Below, one piece after another: positions 16,732-23,854 of a DNA stretch of 42,904 bases. The stretch spans positions 1-42,904 of the forward strand of contig JAPKMO010000026.1 of assembly GCA_026645945.1 (NCBI GenBank), in the 5' to 3' direction. The position numbers were made by a program, and so were the translations under genes. Origin of the DNA: Anaerolineae bacterium. GTDB lineage: Bacteria; Chloroflexota; Anaerolineae; Aggregatilineales; Phototrophicaceae. The notes under the pieces are model-generated. The model did not search any database. It had not been told where the DNA came from and was given only the letters and a program-made list of their open reading frames with translations. Numbering within the stretch: position 1 is the stretch's first letter; each line of letters opens with the position of its first letter.

Positions 16732-16771
16732 CCTTTAGAATAGATGTTCAGGGGGACATCCGTTCTAAAGG
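16732..16771. other. Long hairpin upstream of the DNA methyltransferase gene
   Basis: CCTTTAGAA (16732-16740) pairs perfectly with TTCTAAAGG (16763-16771); an inner GATGT/ACATC pair extends the stem. The 40-bp structure ends 12 bp before the methyltransferase start, so it would sit in the 5' leader or be a protein-binding site. Confidence 0.6.
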
Positions 16772-16783
16772 TGATGTGAGCGC

Positions 16784-17629
16784 GTGGGTGTAAGGGTAGA
16801 TCAGGTTATCCTGGGCGACTGCCTGGAAAAACTGGCGGACATCCCCGACAGCAGCATAGATGTTTGTTTTGCCGACCCACCCTTTAACCTGGACAAAAAA
16901 TACACCGCTTATGACGACCAGAAATCGTTAGAGGATTACCTGGCGTGGTGCGAAAAGTGGCTGGTGGAACTGGTGCGCGTCACCAAACCTACCGGCTCGA
17001 TTCTGGTGCATAACATCCCCAAATGGCTGACGTATTACGCCGCCACCCTGAACAAACACGCGCATTTCCGCCACTGGATTGCCTGGGATGCCATGAGTAT
17101 GCCGCTCGGCAAAACGCTGCTGCCGGCGCACTACGGCATCCTGTTTTACAGCAAGCAGGCCAAAGGCACGAAGTTCTACGAAATTCGCGCGCCGCACAAA
17201 ACCTGCCGGGAATGCGGCGCGTATCTGAAGGACTACGGCGGCAAAAAAGACCAGATGCACCCTTTTGGTTATCTGGTCAGCGACGTATGGACGGATATTC
17301 ACCGCATCCGCCATTCCAAACGGCGCAACGGCGAACACCCCTGCCAGCTTCCGATTCACCTGCTGGAGCGCTTAATCCTGATGACGACCGATGCGGGCGA
17401 CGTGGTGCTTGACCCGTTCCTGGGGACAGGCACGACGGCCATTGCCGCGAAAAATCTAGGGCGGCACTACATCGGCATCGAACTCGACCCGATCTACGAA
17501 AAAATCGCCAGCGACAAACTGGCGAACTCTGTACCAGGATTACCCGGTTTCGATGTACCTGGGCAAAATTCAAAGCATCCGCGATGCCGACGCGAAAAAG
17601 CTGTTTCCCCAGCAGCTCACTTCGACTGA
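16784..17629 (+). CDS. Solitary DNA methyltransferase (N6-A/N4-C, beta-type order), frameshifted C-terminus
   Basis: SAM-dependent DNA methyltransferase. The catalytic motif IV (ADPPFN, residues 30-35) comes before the SAM-binding motif I region (LDPFLGTGTTAIAAK, 209-223), the order of the beta class. A CxxC pair (141-144) sits in the target-recognition region. No restriction gene is adjacent, so it is solitary here. GTG start. After residue 248 (KLAN) the frame changes: one extra base near 17527-17530 breaks it. Skipping that base gives LYQDYPVSMYLGKIQSIRDA and continues coherently to a TAA at 17721-17723. The last 33 residues of the open frame are thus probably spurious. Confidence 0.85.
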   Translation: MGVRVDQVILGDCLEKLADIPDSSIDVCFADPPFNLDKKYTAYDDQKSLEDYLAWCEKWLVELVRVTKPTGSILVHNIPKWLTYYAATLNKHAHFRHWIAWDAMSMPLGKTLLPAHYGILFYSKQAKGTKFYEIRAPHKTCRECGAYLKDYGGKKDQMHPFGYLVSDVWTDIHRIRHSKRRNGEHPCQLPIHLLERLILMTTDAGDVVLDPFLGTGTTAIAAKNLGRHYIGIELDPIYEKIASDKLANSVPGLPGFDVPGQNSKHPRCRREKAVSPAAHFD

Positions 17630-17784
17630 AAAGAAGCGTCAGAAGGCCAAAGCCGGCATCCAGGCGAACGGGCATCAGACCGAGCCGCTGCCGTTCCTCG
17701 ATAAACTGCCGTCGGCCATATAACACCTGTCACGGCCAGGGCATGATGGATGGCACTGGTCATGATGGTTCGTATCGCCTAACC

Positions 17785-17806
17785 TATATTCAGGATATTG
17801 AATATA
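17785..17806. promoter_or_regulatory. ArsR operator 1 (before arsR)
   Basis: Perfect inverted repeat TATATTCA-N6-TGAATATA, ending 10 nt before the arsR ATG. The left arm contains a -10-like TATATT, so bound ArsR would block RNA polymerase. The same half-site and spacing recur at 18463-18484. Confidence 0.8.
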
Positions 17807-17816
17807 AAGGAATGCC

Positions 17817-18173
17817 ATGAGCCACACGTATGATGACCTGGCGCTCGTTTTTCGGGCGCTGTCGCACCCGGTTCGCCTGCATATTCTCGACCTGCTGCGC
17901 GGCGGCGAAATCTGCGTCTGCCAGATCGAAGCCGCATTGGGCAAACGGCAGGCCTACATCTCGCAGCAGTTGATGGTGCTGCGCGAGGCCGGCCTGGTCG
18001 AAACACGCAAAGAGGGCTTGCAGGTGTTTTACCGGTTGGTCAGCCCGCTGGCGGAAACGCTGCTGGCGAACGCGCTGGGCGAAAGGTTCGTCCCCATACC
18101 GCTGATTTGTTCAGATCCGTGTTTGCCGGCGGCAGTGGCCGAGGCGAACGTATCAGGAGGCAAAAGAACATGA
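17817..18173 (+). CDS. arsR: ArsR/SmtB-family repressor
   Basis: Winged-helix repressor released from DNA by arsenite or a similar thiophilic ion. Seen: VFRALSHPVRLHILDLLRGG, metal-site EICVCQIEAAL (C33 and C35, the CVC motif of helix alpha3), recognition helix AYISQQLMVLREAGLVETRK and wing GLQVFYRL. A second pair, CSDPC near residue 100, is extra. 118 aa, normal. RBS AAGGA 5 nt before the ATG. Context (ArsP and ACR3 pumps downstream) makes arsenic the likely signal. The stop overlaps the next start as ATGA. Confidence 0.92.
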   Translation: MSHTYDDLALVFRALSHPVRLHILDLLRGGEICVCQIEAALGKRQAYISQQLMVLREAGLVETRKEGLQVFYRLVSPLAETLLANALGERFVPIPLICSDPCLPAAVAEANVSGGKRT

Positions 18174-18418
18174 TTCACGTTAAAGTCCTGGGTTCGGGCT
18201 GCGCCAACTGCAAACGCCTGGAAGCCGAAGCGCGCGCCGCGCTGGACGAAGCCGGAATCCCCTACCAACTGATCAAAGTCACCGACATGGACGACATCAT
18301 GGCCTACAGCATCCTTAGCACGCCGGGGCTGGTCATCAACGAGAGGGTGGTGTCCGCCGGGCGCATCCCCAAACGCCAGCAAATCGTGGACTGGGCGCGG
18401 GAAGCCGAAACGCTTTAG
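18170..18418 (+). CDS. Small thioredoxin-like redox protein
   Basis: 82-aa thioredoxin-fold protein of the small redox-active disulfide type often encoded beside ArsP-type permeases. Seen: beta strand IHVKVLGSG, active site CANC (C11, C14), cis-Pro loop STPGLVINERVVSAGRIP and a final helix. It probably supplies thiols or reduces disulfides in arsenical handling; that role is inferred from context. The ATG at 18170 overlaps the arsR stop, and AGGAGG lies 9 nt upstream, so the longer in-frame start inside arsR is rejected. Confidence 0.88.
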   Translation: MIHVKVLGSGCANCKRLEAEARAALDEAGIPYQLIKVTDMDDIMAYSILSTPGLVINERVVSAGRIPKRQQIVDWAREAETL

Positions 18419-18426
18419 ACCGAACG

Positions 18427-18451
18427 ACCCTGGCCGTTCGCCAGGGTTTTT
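18427..18451 (+). terminator. Rho-independent terminator after arsR-thioredoxin
   Basis: ACCCTGGC (18427-18434) pairs with GCCAGGGT (18440-18447), loop CGTTC, then TTTTCT. It separates arsR-thioredoxin from the pump genes, which have their own operator just downstream. Confidence 0.85.
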
Positions 18452-18462
18452 CTGTGATCAGA

Positions 18463-18484
18463 TATATTCAAGAAACTGAATGTG
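18463..18484. promoter_or_regulatory. ArsR operator 2 (before the permease gene)
   Basis: TATATTCA-N6-TGAATGTG: left half identical to operator 1, right half 6 of 8 identical, same 6-bp spacing. It ends 13 nt before the permease ATG and also contains TATATT as a possible -10. Confidence 0.75.
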
Positions 18485-18497
18485 AAGGGGAAACATC

Positions 18498-19805
18498 ATG
18501 CCGGTTGGCGATTACATCCTGCAACTGCTTCAGGCCGGGTGGATGGGGCTGCTGGATTATCTGGCCGCTCATGTCCTGCTGTGCCTGGTGCCGGCCTTTT
18601 TCATCGCCGGCTACCTTAGCGGGCTGATGCCAAAAGGCGTCATCACCCGTTATCTTGGCCCGCGCACGCCCAAACATATCAGCTATCCGGCAGCGGCGGC
18701 AGGCGGCTTTTTGCTGGCGGTGTGTTCCTGCACCATCCTGCCGCTGTTCGCCGGCATCTGGAAGCGCGGCGCGGGGCTTGGCCCGGCCATCACCTTCCTG
18801 TTCGTCGGCCCGGCGGTGAACATCCTGGCGATCAGCTATACGGGCGCGGCCATCGGCATGGACATCGCCCTGGCGCGTATCGTCCTGTCCATCGCTTTTG
18901 GCATCCTCATCGGCCTCATCATGGCGGCGCTGTTTAAACAGCCACAGGCCGCGCCATCGGTGGGCCTGTTCGAGGATGATTCCGCCATGCGCCCGGCGCT
19001 GTGGGTTTTCTTCGGCCTGCTGCTGGCCGTCCTGGTGGCCGGGACACTGCAAATAGACCTGCTGACCGGGACACTGTTCACCGTGCAGCTGCCGGTGGAT
19101 GTGCCGATGCAGCCAACGCTGGACGCGCTGAACCTGACGCTCCAGGGCGCGCTGCTAATCGTGCTGCTGGTCATCATCGCGCCGGTGGCCTGGAAAGGGC
19201 TGAACGATGTGCTGAACGGCTTCAACCGCTGGACATGGGCCTCGCTGGCGCTGGTGGCGCTGACGCTGCTGCTGGCCGCTCCGGCCACCGAAAGCGGCAG
19301 CATCGTCATTCATTTCACCGGGCGTTTTGTGGCCGAAGCCCTGCTGCTGGCGGCCATCGCCTACGTGGCGGCGCGCCACCTGGAACGCGACGAACTGGCC
19401 GGCTGGCTGGCGGAAACCTGGCGTTTCGTCAAGCAGATTTTCCCGCTGCTGGTCGTGGGCGTTTTTGCGGCGGGCGTGGTGCGCGCGCTCATCCCGGAGG
19501 ACTGGATTCGGACGCTGGCCGGGCAGAACACCATCGGCGCGAACCTGCTGGCGGTGACATTCGGCGTGTTTATGTACTTCCCCACGCTGGTCGAAGTGCC
19601 GATTGCGCGCATGTTCCTCGACCTGGGCATGAATCGCGGCCCGCTGCTGGCCTACCTGCTGTCCGACCCGGAACTGAGCCTGCAAAGCATCCTGGTGACG
19701 GGCAAAATCCTGGGGCGGCGCAAAACGGCGACTTACGTCGGCCTGGTGGCGGTCTTCAGCACGCTGGCCGGCTATTTGTTCGGGCTGTTTTTAGCCCAGG
19801 TGTGA
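18498..19805 (+). CDS. ArsP-like permease (DUF318 family)
   Basis: Multi-pass inner-membrane permease of PF03773, which includes ArsP, an exporter of trivalent organoarsenicals. Seen: GGFLLAVCSCTILPLFAGIW (C76 and C78 of the CSCT motif) in an early membrane helix, FLFVGPAVNILAISYTGA, a central soluble link, and the repeat FGVFMYFPTLVEVPIARMFL in the second half. About 10 hydrophobic segments; 435 aa. Some family members act with other substrates, so the arsenic assignment rests on the neighbours arsR and acr3. RBS GAAGGGG 8 nt before the ATG. Confidence 0.88.
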   Translation: MPVGDYILQLLQAGWMGLLDYLAAHVLLCLVPAFFIAGYLSGLMPKGVITRYLGPRTPKHISYPAAAAGGFLLAVCSCTILPLFAGIWKRGAGLGPAITFLFVGPAVNILAISYTGAAIGMDIALARIVLSIAFGILIGLIMAALFKQPQAAPSVGLFEDDSAMRPALWVFFGLLLAVLVAGTLQIDLLTGTLFTVQLPVDVPMQPTLDALNLTLQGALLIVLLVIIAPVAWKGLNDVLNGFNRWTWASLALVALTLLLAAPATESGSIVIHFTGRFVAEALLLAAIAYVAARHLERDELAGWLAETWRFVKQIFPLLVVGVFAAGVVRALIPEDWIRTLAGQNTIGANLLAVTFGVFMYFPTLVEVPIARMFLDLGMNRGPLLAYLLSDPELSLQSILVTGKILGRRKTATYVGLVAVFSTLAGYLFGLFLAQV

Positions 19806-19873
19806 TAAAAAGACGATCCAGCGATCAACAAATCATCATATAAACCAATCGTAGAGCAAAGAGGTTACCAACT

Positions 19874-20982
19874 ATGGTCAGTCAAACCACCGAACTCGCA
19901 GCGCAGCCCGGCGGTGTTTTCCGCCAGCTTTCCGTTCTCGACCGTTTTCTGCCGGTCTGGATTTTTGCCGCGATGGCTGCTGGCATTATCCTGGGAAAAG
20001 TGTTTCCCGACCTGGCCCCGGCGCTGGATTCGGTCAAGCTGGATACCGTCTCGCTGCCTATCGCCATCGGGCTGCTGTGGATGATGTATCCGGTGCTGGC
20101 AAAGGTTAAGTACGGCAAAATTCCCGGCATCGTCAGCAACTGGAAGATGTCCGGCACATCGCTTGCCCTGAACTGGATTATTGGCCCGGCGCTGATGTTC
20201 ATCCTGGCCTGGCTGATGCTGCCCGACCACCCGGAATACCGCACCGGTTTGATTATCGTCGGCCTGGCGCGCTGCATCGCCATGGTGTTGATCTGGAATA
20301 TGCTGGCCTGCGGGGATAACGAATACGCTGCCGTGCTGGTGGCAATCAATTCCCTTTTCCAGATCGTTATGTATACGGTGCTTGGCTACTTCTACCTTAC
20401 CATCGTTCCCGGCTGGTTGGGCGCGCAAGGGGTGGCGCTTAATGTCTCGATGGGGGACATCGCCAAAAGCGTCCTGATCTTCCTGGGTGTTCCACTGGCG
20501 GCGGGTTTCCTCACACGGCTGATCCTGGAGCGGCTCAAAGGCGAGGAATGGTACGAAACCCGCTTCATGCCACGTCTTGGCCCGACGGCTATTATCGGGC
20601 TGCTGTTTACCATCGTCATCATGTTTTCGCTCAAAGGCGAAGTGATTCTGGAAAGGCCGCTGGATGTGGTGCGGATCGCGCTGCCGCTGGTGTCCTATTT
20701 CGTCATCATGTTCGTTGTCTCGTTCGGCCTTTCCTATCTGCTCAAATTCCCCTACCCGGATACGGCCACCATTTCGTTTACGGCGGCCAGCAACAATTTT
20801 GAGCTGGCTATCGCCGTAGCAATTGCCGTTTTTGGTCTGGCGTCCAGCGAGGCGCTGGCGACTGTGGTAGGCCCGCTGGTTGAAGTGCCGTATATGTATC
20901 GCTGTGGCTGGGACGCAGATTGTACCCCGACAACCCGCTCTGGTCGGCCAAACCGCAGCCGGAAAGCGCCGCGAAAAGTTAG
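19874..20982 (+). CDS. acr3: ACR3-family arsenite efflux pump, frameshifted near the C-terminus
   Basis: Arsenite-exporting permease. Seen: FLPVWIFAAMAAGIILGK, the conserved thiolate in LARCIAMVLIWN (C134), ACGDNEYAAVLVAINSLFQ, TAASNNFELAIAVAI and VVGPLVEVP. Normal up to residue 339. Just after VEVP the frame is lost: the expected last helix resumes one frame over as YVSLWLGRRLYPDNPLWSA and ends at TAG 20980-20982. The family normally has about six residues between VEVP and YVSLW, so roughly 16 nt (net loss of 1 modulo 3) seem deleted. As written, the frame instead reads on into the next gene to 22027, giving a meaningless 717-aa fusion. Confidence 0.87.
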
Positions 20983-21124
20983 CGACTATTACGATTTAGC
21001 CGGGGCGTACAACCGCGCCCCGGCTGCGGGTTTCCCCTGCACTGACGAATCCCCCTTGAGCCTGACGCCGTGTGAGGGTTTATACTGCGCGCGGTCGAAA
21101 GGACAAGTGAAAGGGAAACGCGGC

Positions 21125-22027
21125 ATGGCTGTTTCATACGAAAAAATCGCGCGCGGCTTCCGCCCGCTGGCGGAACTCGTTCCGGCGCACTGGCAGGCCG
21201 GCGACATGGCCGCGCCGGACGGCACGCGCCTGCATTACACGCGCACCGGCGGTGGCAAACCACCCGTTCTGCTGCTGCACGGCATTCAGGTTAACGGCCT
21301 GGTCTGGCTGCGGACGGCCAGGGCGCTGGAAGCCGATTACGACGTGGTGATGCCGGATTTTCGAGGACACGGCGCGTCCGGCGGCCTGGAAAACGGTTTT
21401 TCAGCGGAAGTGCTGGTAAACGACACGCGCGCGCTGATCGCCGGCCTGGGGCTGGACAGCCCCTTTGTGGTCGGCCATTCGATGGGAGCGGAAATCGCCG
21501 GGCGGCTGGCGGCTGTTCAGCCGGCGCGCACCGTTGTCCTGGTCGAACCGGCGCTGCAAAATTTCATGGCGCAGATGCCGCCGATGGACGGCGCGCCGTC
21601 CTGGATGGAGCCGATTTTTGAGACCATACGGGCGCTCAAAAGCCTGCCGCACGCCGAACGGATGGCCGCCGGTCTGCGCCTGCTGCCGCCGGGAACGCCG
21701 CCCTGGGACGAGGCCGACTACGTGAGTTTTGTCGAAGCGCAGGCGGCTTGCGACCCGGCGGTGTTCCGCCACGCCGCAAAACTGGGCTGCCTGTTTGAAG
21801 CGCCGGACGTGATCGCGCGCATCGCTGCGCCGATGCTGCTGCTCACCGCCCGTTCGATGATGCCAGGCGCAGGCGTCGAAGCCGGGCTGGCAGCCTTTCA
21901 AAACCACTGGCGCGAAGGCCGGCACGTCCATTTTGAGGATGCTGGGCATTTCCTGATGTGCGACCAGTTCGAGCGTTTCATCATGGTAGTGAGGGATTTC
22001 CTGCGGGCGCGCGGCACGCCGGCATAA
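21125..22027 (+). CDS. Alpha/beta hydrolase
   Basis: Serine hydrolase with the alpha/beta fold. Seen: oxyanion motif LLLHGIQ, VVMPDFRGHGASGG, nucleophile elbow VVGHSMGAEIAG, and the C-terminal histidine in EDAGHFLM. 300 aa from the ATG at 21125, which follows an AAAGGG. A TATACT at about 21079-21084 may serve as its -10. It is in frame with the broken acr3 gene but is a separate protein: homology to hydrolases starts at this ATG. Substrate unknown. Confidence 0.88.
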   Translation: MAVSYEKIARGFRPLAELVPAHWQAGDMAAPDGTRLHYTRTGGGKPPVLLLHGIQVNGLVWLRTARALEADYDVVMPDFRGHGASGGLENGFSAEVLVNDTRALIAGLGLDSPFVVGHSMGAEIAGRLAAVQPARTVVLVEPALQNFMAQMPPMDGAPSWMEPIFETIRALKSLPHAERMAAGLRLLPPGTPPWDEADYVSFVEAQAACDPAVFRHAAKLGCLFEAPDVIARIAAPMLLLTARSMMPGAGVEAGLAAFQNHWREGRHVHFEDAGHFLMCDQFERFIMVVRDFLRARGTPA

Positions 22028-22032
22028 CCGGT

Positions 22033-22500
22033 TTACACCGGGGGCGACTTAAAGGCGAAGTCCACGAACGACTTGTTGGTATTGGGCAGGCGGCCAGAGT
22101 CCAGAATTTCCACGTCGGCCACGTCCAGCAGTTTTTCCGCCACTTCGCCGGTCGAGCGATATTGCAGCGGCAGAAACAGGATGCTGAAGGTGCGGTCGGG
22201 GTGAGCGCGCAGTTCGGCGATGGAAAGCCCGGCCAGCTTCAGCACCGTCTGTGCCGTTTCCAGGCTGACCTCGGCGTATTCGGGCGCGGCCTGGAGATCG
22301 CCGGACTCGCCCGCCAGCAGGGCGCGCAGTTCAGCGGCGGCGCTGTGGTACGCCTCGGCCTGTCCCCGGTAAAACTCCGCCCGGTTGGCGCCGATGCGGC
22401 TCAAATTCTGGGCTTTGTCGGCGGCGTCCTGCGCGCGCGCCAGCCAGCCCTCAATCAGGGTTTCCAGCGCCGCCGGGTCGTCGGGCGTCGGTTTATCCAT
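22033..22500 (-). CDS. Hypothetical protein, possibly helical
   Basis: Not recognised. 155 aa from the ATG at 22500. The first 70 residues look like one long charged/Ala-rich helix pair (ALETLIEGWLARAQDAADKA through AEAYHSAAAELRALL). The second half has short strands (YAEVSLETAQTVLKLAGLSI, TFSILFLPLQYRSTGEVAEK). The start overlaps the end of the acyl-CoA dehydrogenase gene by 8 nt with GGGGA upstream, so it is the last gene of that operon. The longer in-frame start at 22539 lies within the dehydrogenase gene and is less likely. Confidence 0.7.
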   Translation of the reverse strand: MDKPTPDDPAALETLIEGWLARAQDAADKAQNLSRIGANRAEFYRGQAEAYHSAAAELRALLAGESGDLQAAPEYAEVSLETAQTVLKLAGLSIAELRAHPDRTFSILFLPLQYRSTGEVAEKLLDVADVEILDSGRLPNTNKSFVDFAFKSPPV

Positions 22501-23647
22501 CGGCGTCCCCTTTCGCCTGCTCAATCGCGTGTTTGCCAATTATCTCTAAAGCCGCGTCGCCGGACGGCGGGTGCATTAACCCGGCGCGGGTGTCGCGGAA
22601 AAAACGTTCCAGCGGCAGCGCGTGGGTGATGCCGGCCCCACCCACGATCCGCAGTGCCTTTTCGGTCACGCCAGCGGCGGTTTCGGTGGCGAGGACTTTG
22701 GCGGCCACGATGCGCGGGAACCACCGCCGCCGGGTGTCGGCATCGCCGCCCCAGCCCGCCGCCGCTTCCAGCAAAAAGCTGCGGGCGTTTTGCAGCGCCA
22801 AGTCTATTTCCCCGATCTGCCGCTGGATGCCGGGCAGGGTGGCAATCGGGCGGCCCAGCGCCGTCGGCACGCGCTCCAGCACATAGGCGATGACGGCATT
22901 TCGCGCCGCCAGAGCCGCGCCCAGGTACACCGAAGCAACCAGGATGACGAACCAGGCGTCCGGCGGGCGCTCCGGGTGCGCGCCGCGCTCCAGTAGGTGG
23001 TCAAATGGCACGATCACATCGTTAAAACAAACGTCGTGGCTGTCGCTGGCGCGCAGGCTGAGGGACTGTCGCCAGGTTTCGATCCAGACCACGCCAGGCG
23101 CGTGGTTTGGAACCAGCACCGCCGCCGGGTCGTCCCCAATGTTGAGTTTAACCAGCAGGTGCGTCAGGTGTTTTCCGCCGGTGATCCAGGTTTTCTGCCC
23201 GTTGATGCGCCAGCCGTCCGGGTGCAGCGCGGCAGTGGTGGCGAACGCACCGCCCCGCGAAGGGCTGCCCAGCACCGGTTCGCTGGCGACCGCGTTGATT
23301 AAACCGCCGTCGGTGGCGATGCGGCACAGCCGCTCAAAGGCGGCTTCCGGCCAGGGGCGGTTTTCCCGCGCGCTGCCGAATACGTGAAGCTGCATGGCCG
23401 CGACCAGGGCGGAGGCGGCGCTGCCCTGCGCCAGTTCTAGCTGGGCGGCGGTGCATTCCCGCAGCGAAAGTTCCTGGCCGCCGTAAACGCGCGGGATGCT
23501 GAGGGTTAAATAGCCGGATTCAACCAGCGCGCGCACATCCTCCGGCGGCAGTTCGCCCTTCCGGTCGGCCTGGTCGGCGCGGCTGGCAAACTGCCCGGCC
23601 AACTGCCGGGCCAGATCAAGGGTGGGGCTTAAAATCGGTTCGGACAA
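22493..23647 (-). CDS. Acyl-CoA dehydrogenase-family flavoprotein
   Basis: FAD enzyme of the acyl-CoA dehydrogenase superfamily. Seen: N-terminal helical domain (RKGELPPEDVRALVESGYLT and the PxxxGG-like PRVYGGQEL), middle beta domain with WRINGQKTWITGG, C-terminal helical domain with RIVGGAGITHALPLERFFRD (the flavin/dimer GG motif). The usual catalytic Glu is not obvious, and the form resembles DszC/SfnB-type monooxygenase relatives as much as true beta-oxidation enzymes. TTG start with AAGGGA upstream. 384 aa. Within a tight minus-strand operon with a hydrolase and LutC. Confidence 0.83.
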   Translation of the reverse strand: MSEPILSPTLDLARQLAGQFASRADQADRKGELPPEDVRALVESGYLTLSIPRVYGGQELSLRECTAAQLELAQGSAASALVAAMQLHVFGSARENRPWPEAAFERLCRIATDGGLINAVASEPVLGSPSRGGAFATTAALHPDGWRINGQKTWITGGKHLTHLLVKLNIGDDPAAVLVPNHAPGVVWIETWRQSLSLRASDSHDVCFNDVIVPFDHLLERGAHPERPPDAWFVILVASVYLGAALAARNAVIAYVLERVPTALGRPIATLPGIQRQIGEIDLALQNARSFLLEAAAGWGGDADTRRRWFPRIVAAKVLATETAAGVTEKALRIVGGAGITHALPLERFFRDTRAGLMHPPSGDAALEIIGKHAIEQAKGDADG

Positions 23648-23661
23648 AAGCGTTTATCCCT

Positions 23662-23838
23662 TCAGGGCAGCGTCGGCGCGGCCTGGGCCGTCTGGGTGGC
23701 GAACACTTCGGCCTCCTGCTGCAAATACTGTACCTGGCCGATGGCGAGCAGGACGGCCAGCACAAACATGATGCCTGCCCCCACGCGCCACCAGCGCCGC
23801 CGGCTTTGTTCGCGGCGTTTTAGCTCATCCAATGCCAT
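23662..23838 (-). CDS. Small single-pass membrane protein (58 aa)
   Basis: Short gene between the amidohydrolase (16-bp gap) and the acyl-CoA dehydrogenase (14-bp gap). It starts MALDELKRREQSRRRWWR, very basic, followed by one membrane helix (VGAGIMFVLAVLLAIGQV, residues 19-36) and a polar tail ending APTLP. The positive-inside rule places the N-terminus in the cytoplasm. AAGGGGG lies about 12 nt upstream. Function unknown. Confidence 0.65.
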   Translation of the reverse strand: MALDELKRREQSRRRWWRVGAGIMFVLAVLLAIGQVQYLQQEAEVFATQTAQAAPTLP

Positions 23839-23854
23839 AATTTAAAATACCCCC

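Noticed and set aside
16784..17723. Restriction-modification system
   Set aside because: Only a methyltransferase is present; neither neighbour (nadE, arsR) is a nuclease or specificity subunit.
20983..22027. A single 717-aa protein joining ACR3 and an alpha/beta hydrolase
   Set aside because: The ACR3 part ends in a shifted frame at 20982, the linker between the two is low-sense, and the hydrolase has its own ATG at 21125.
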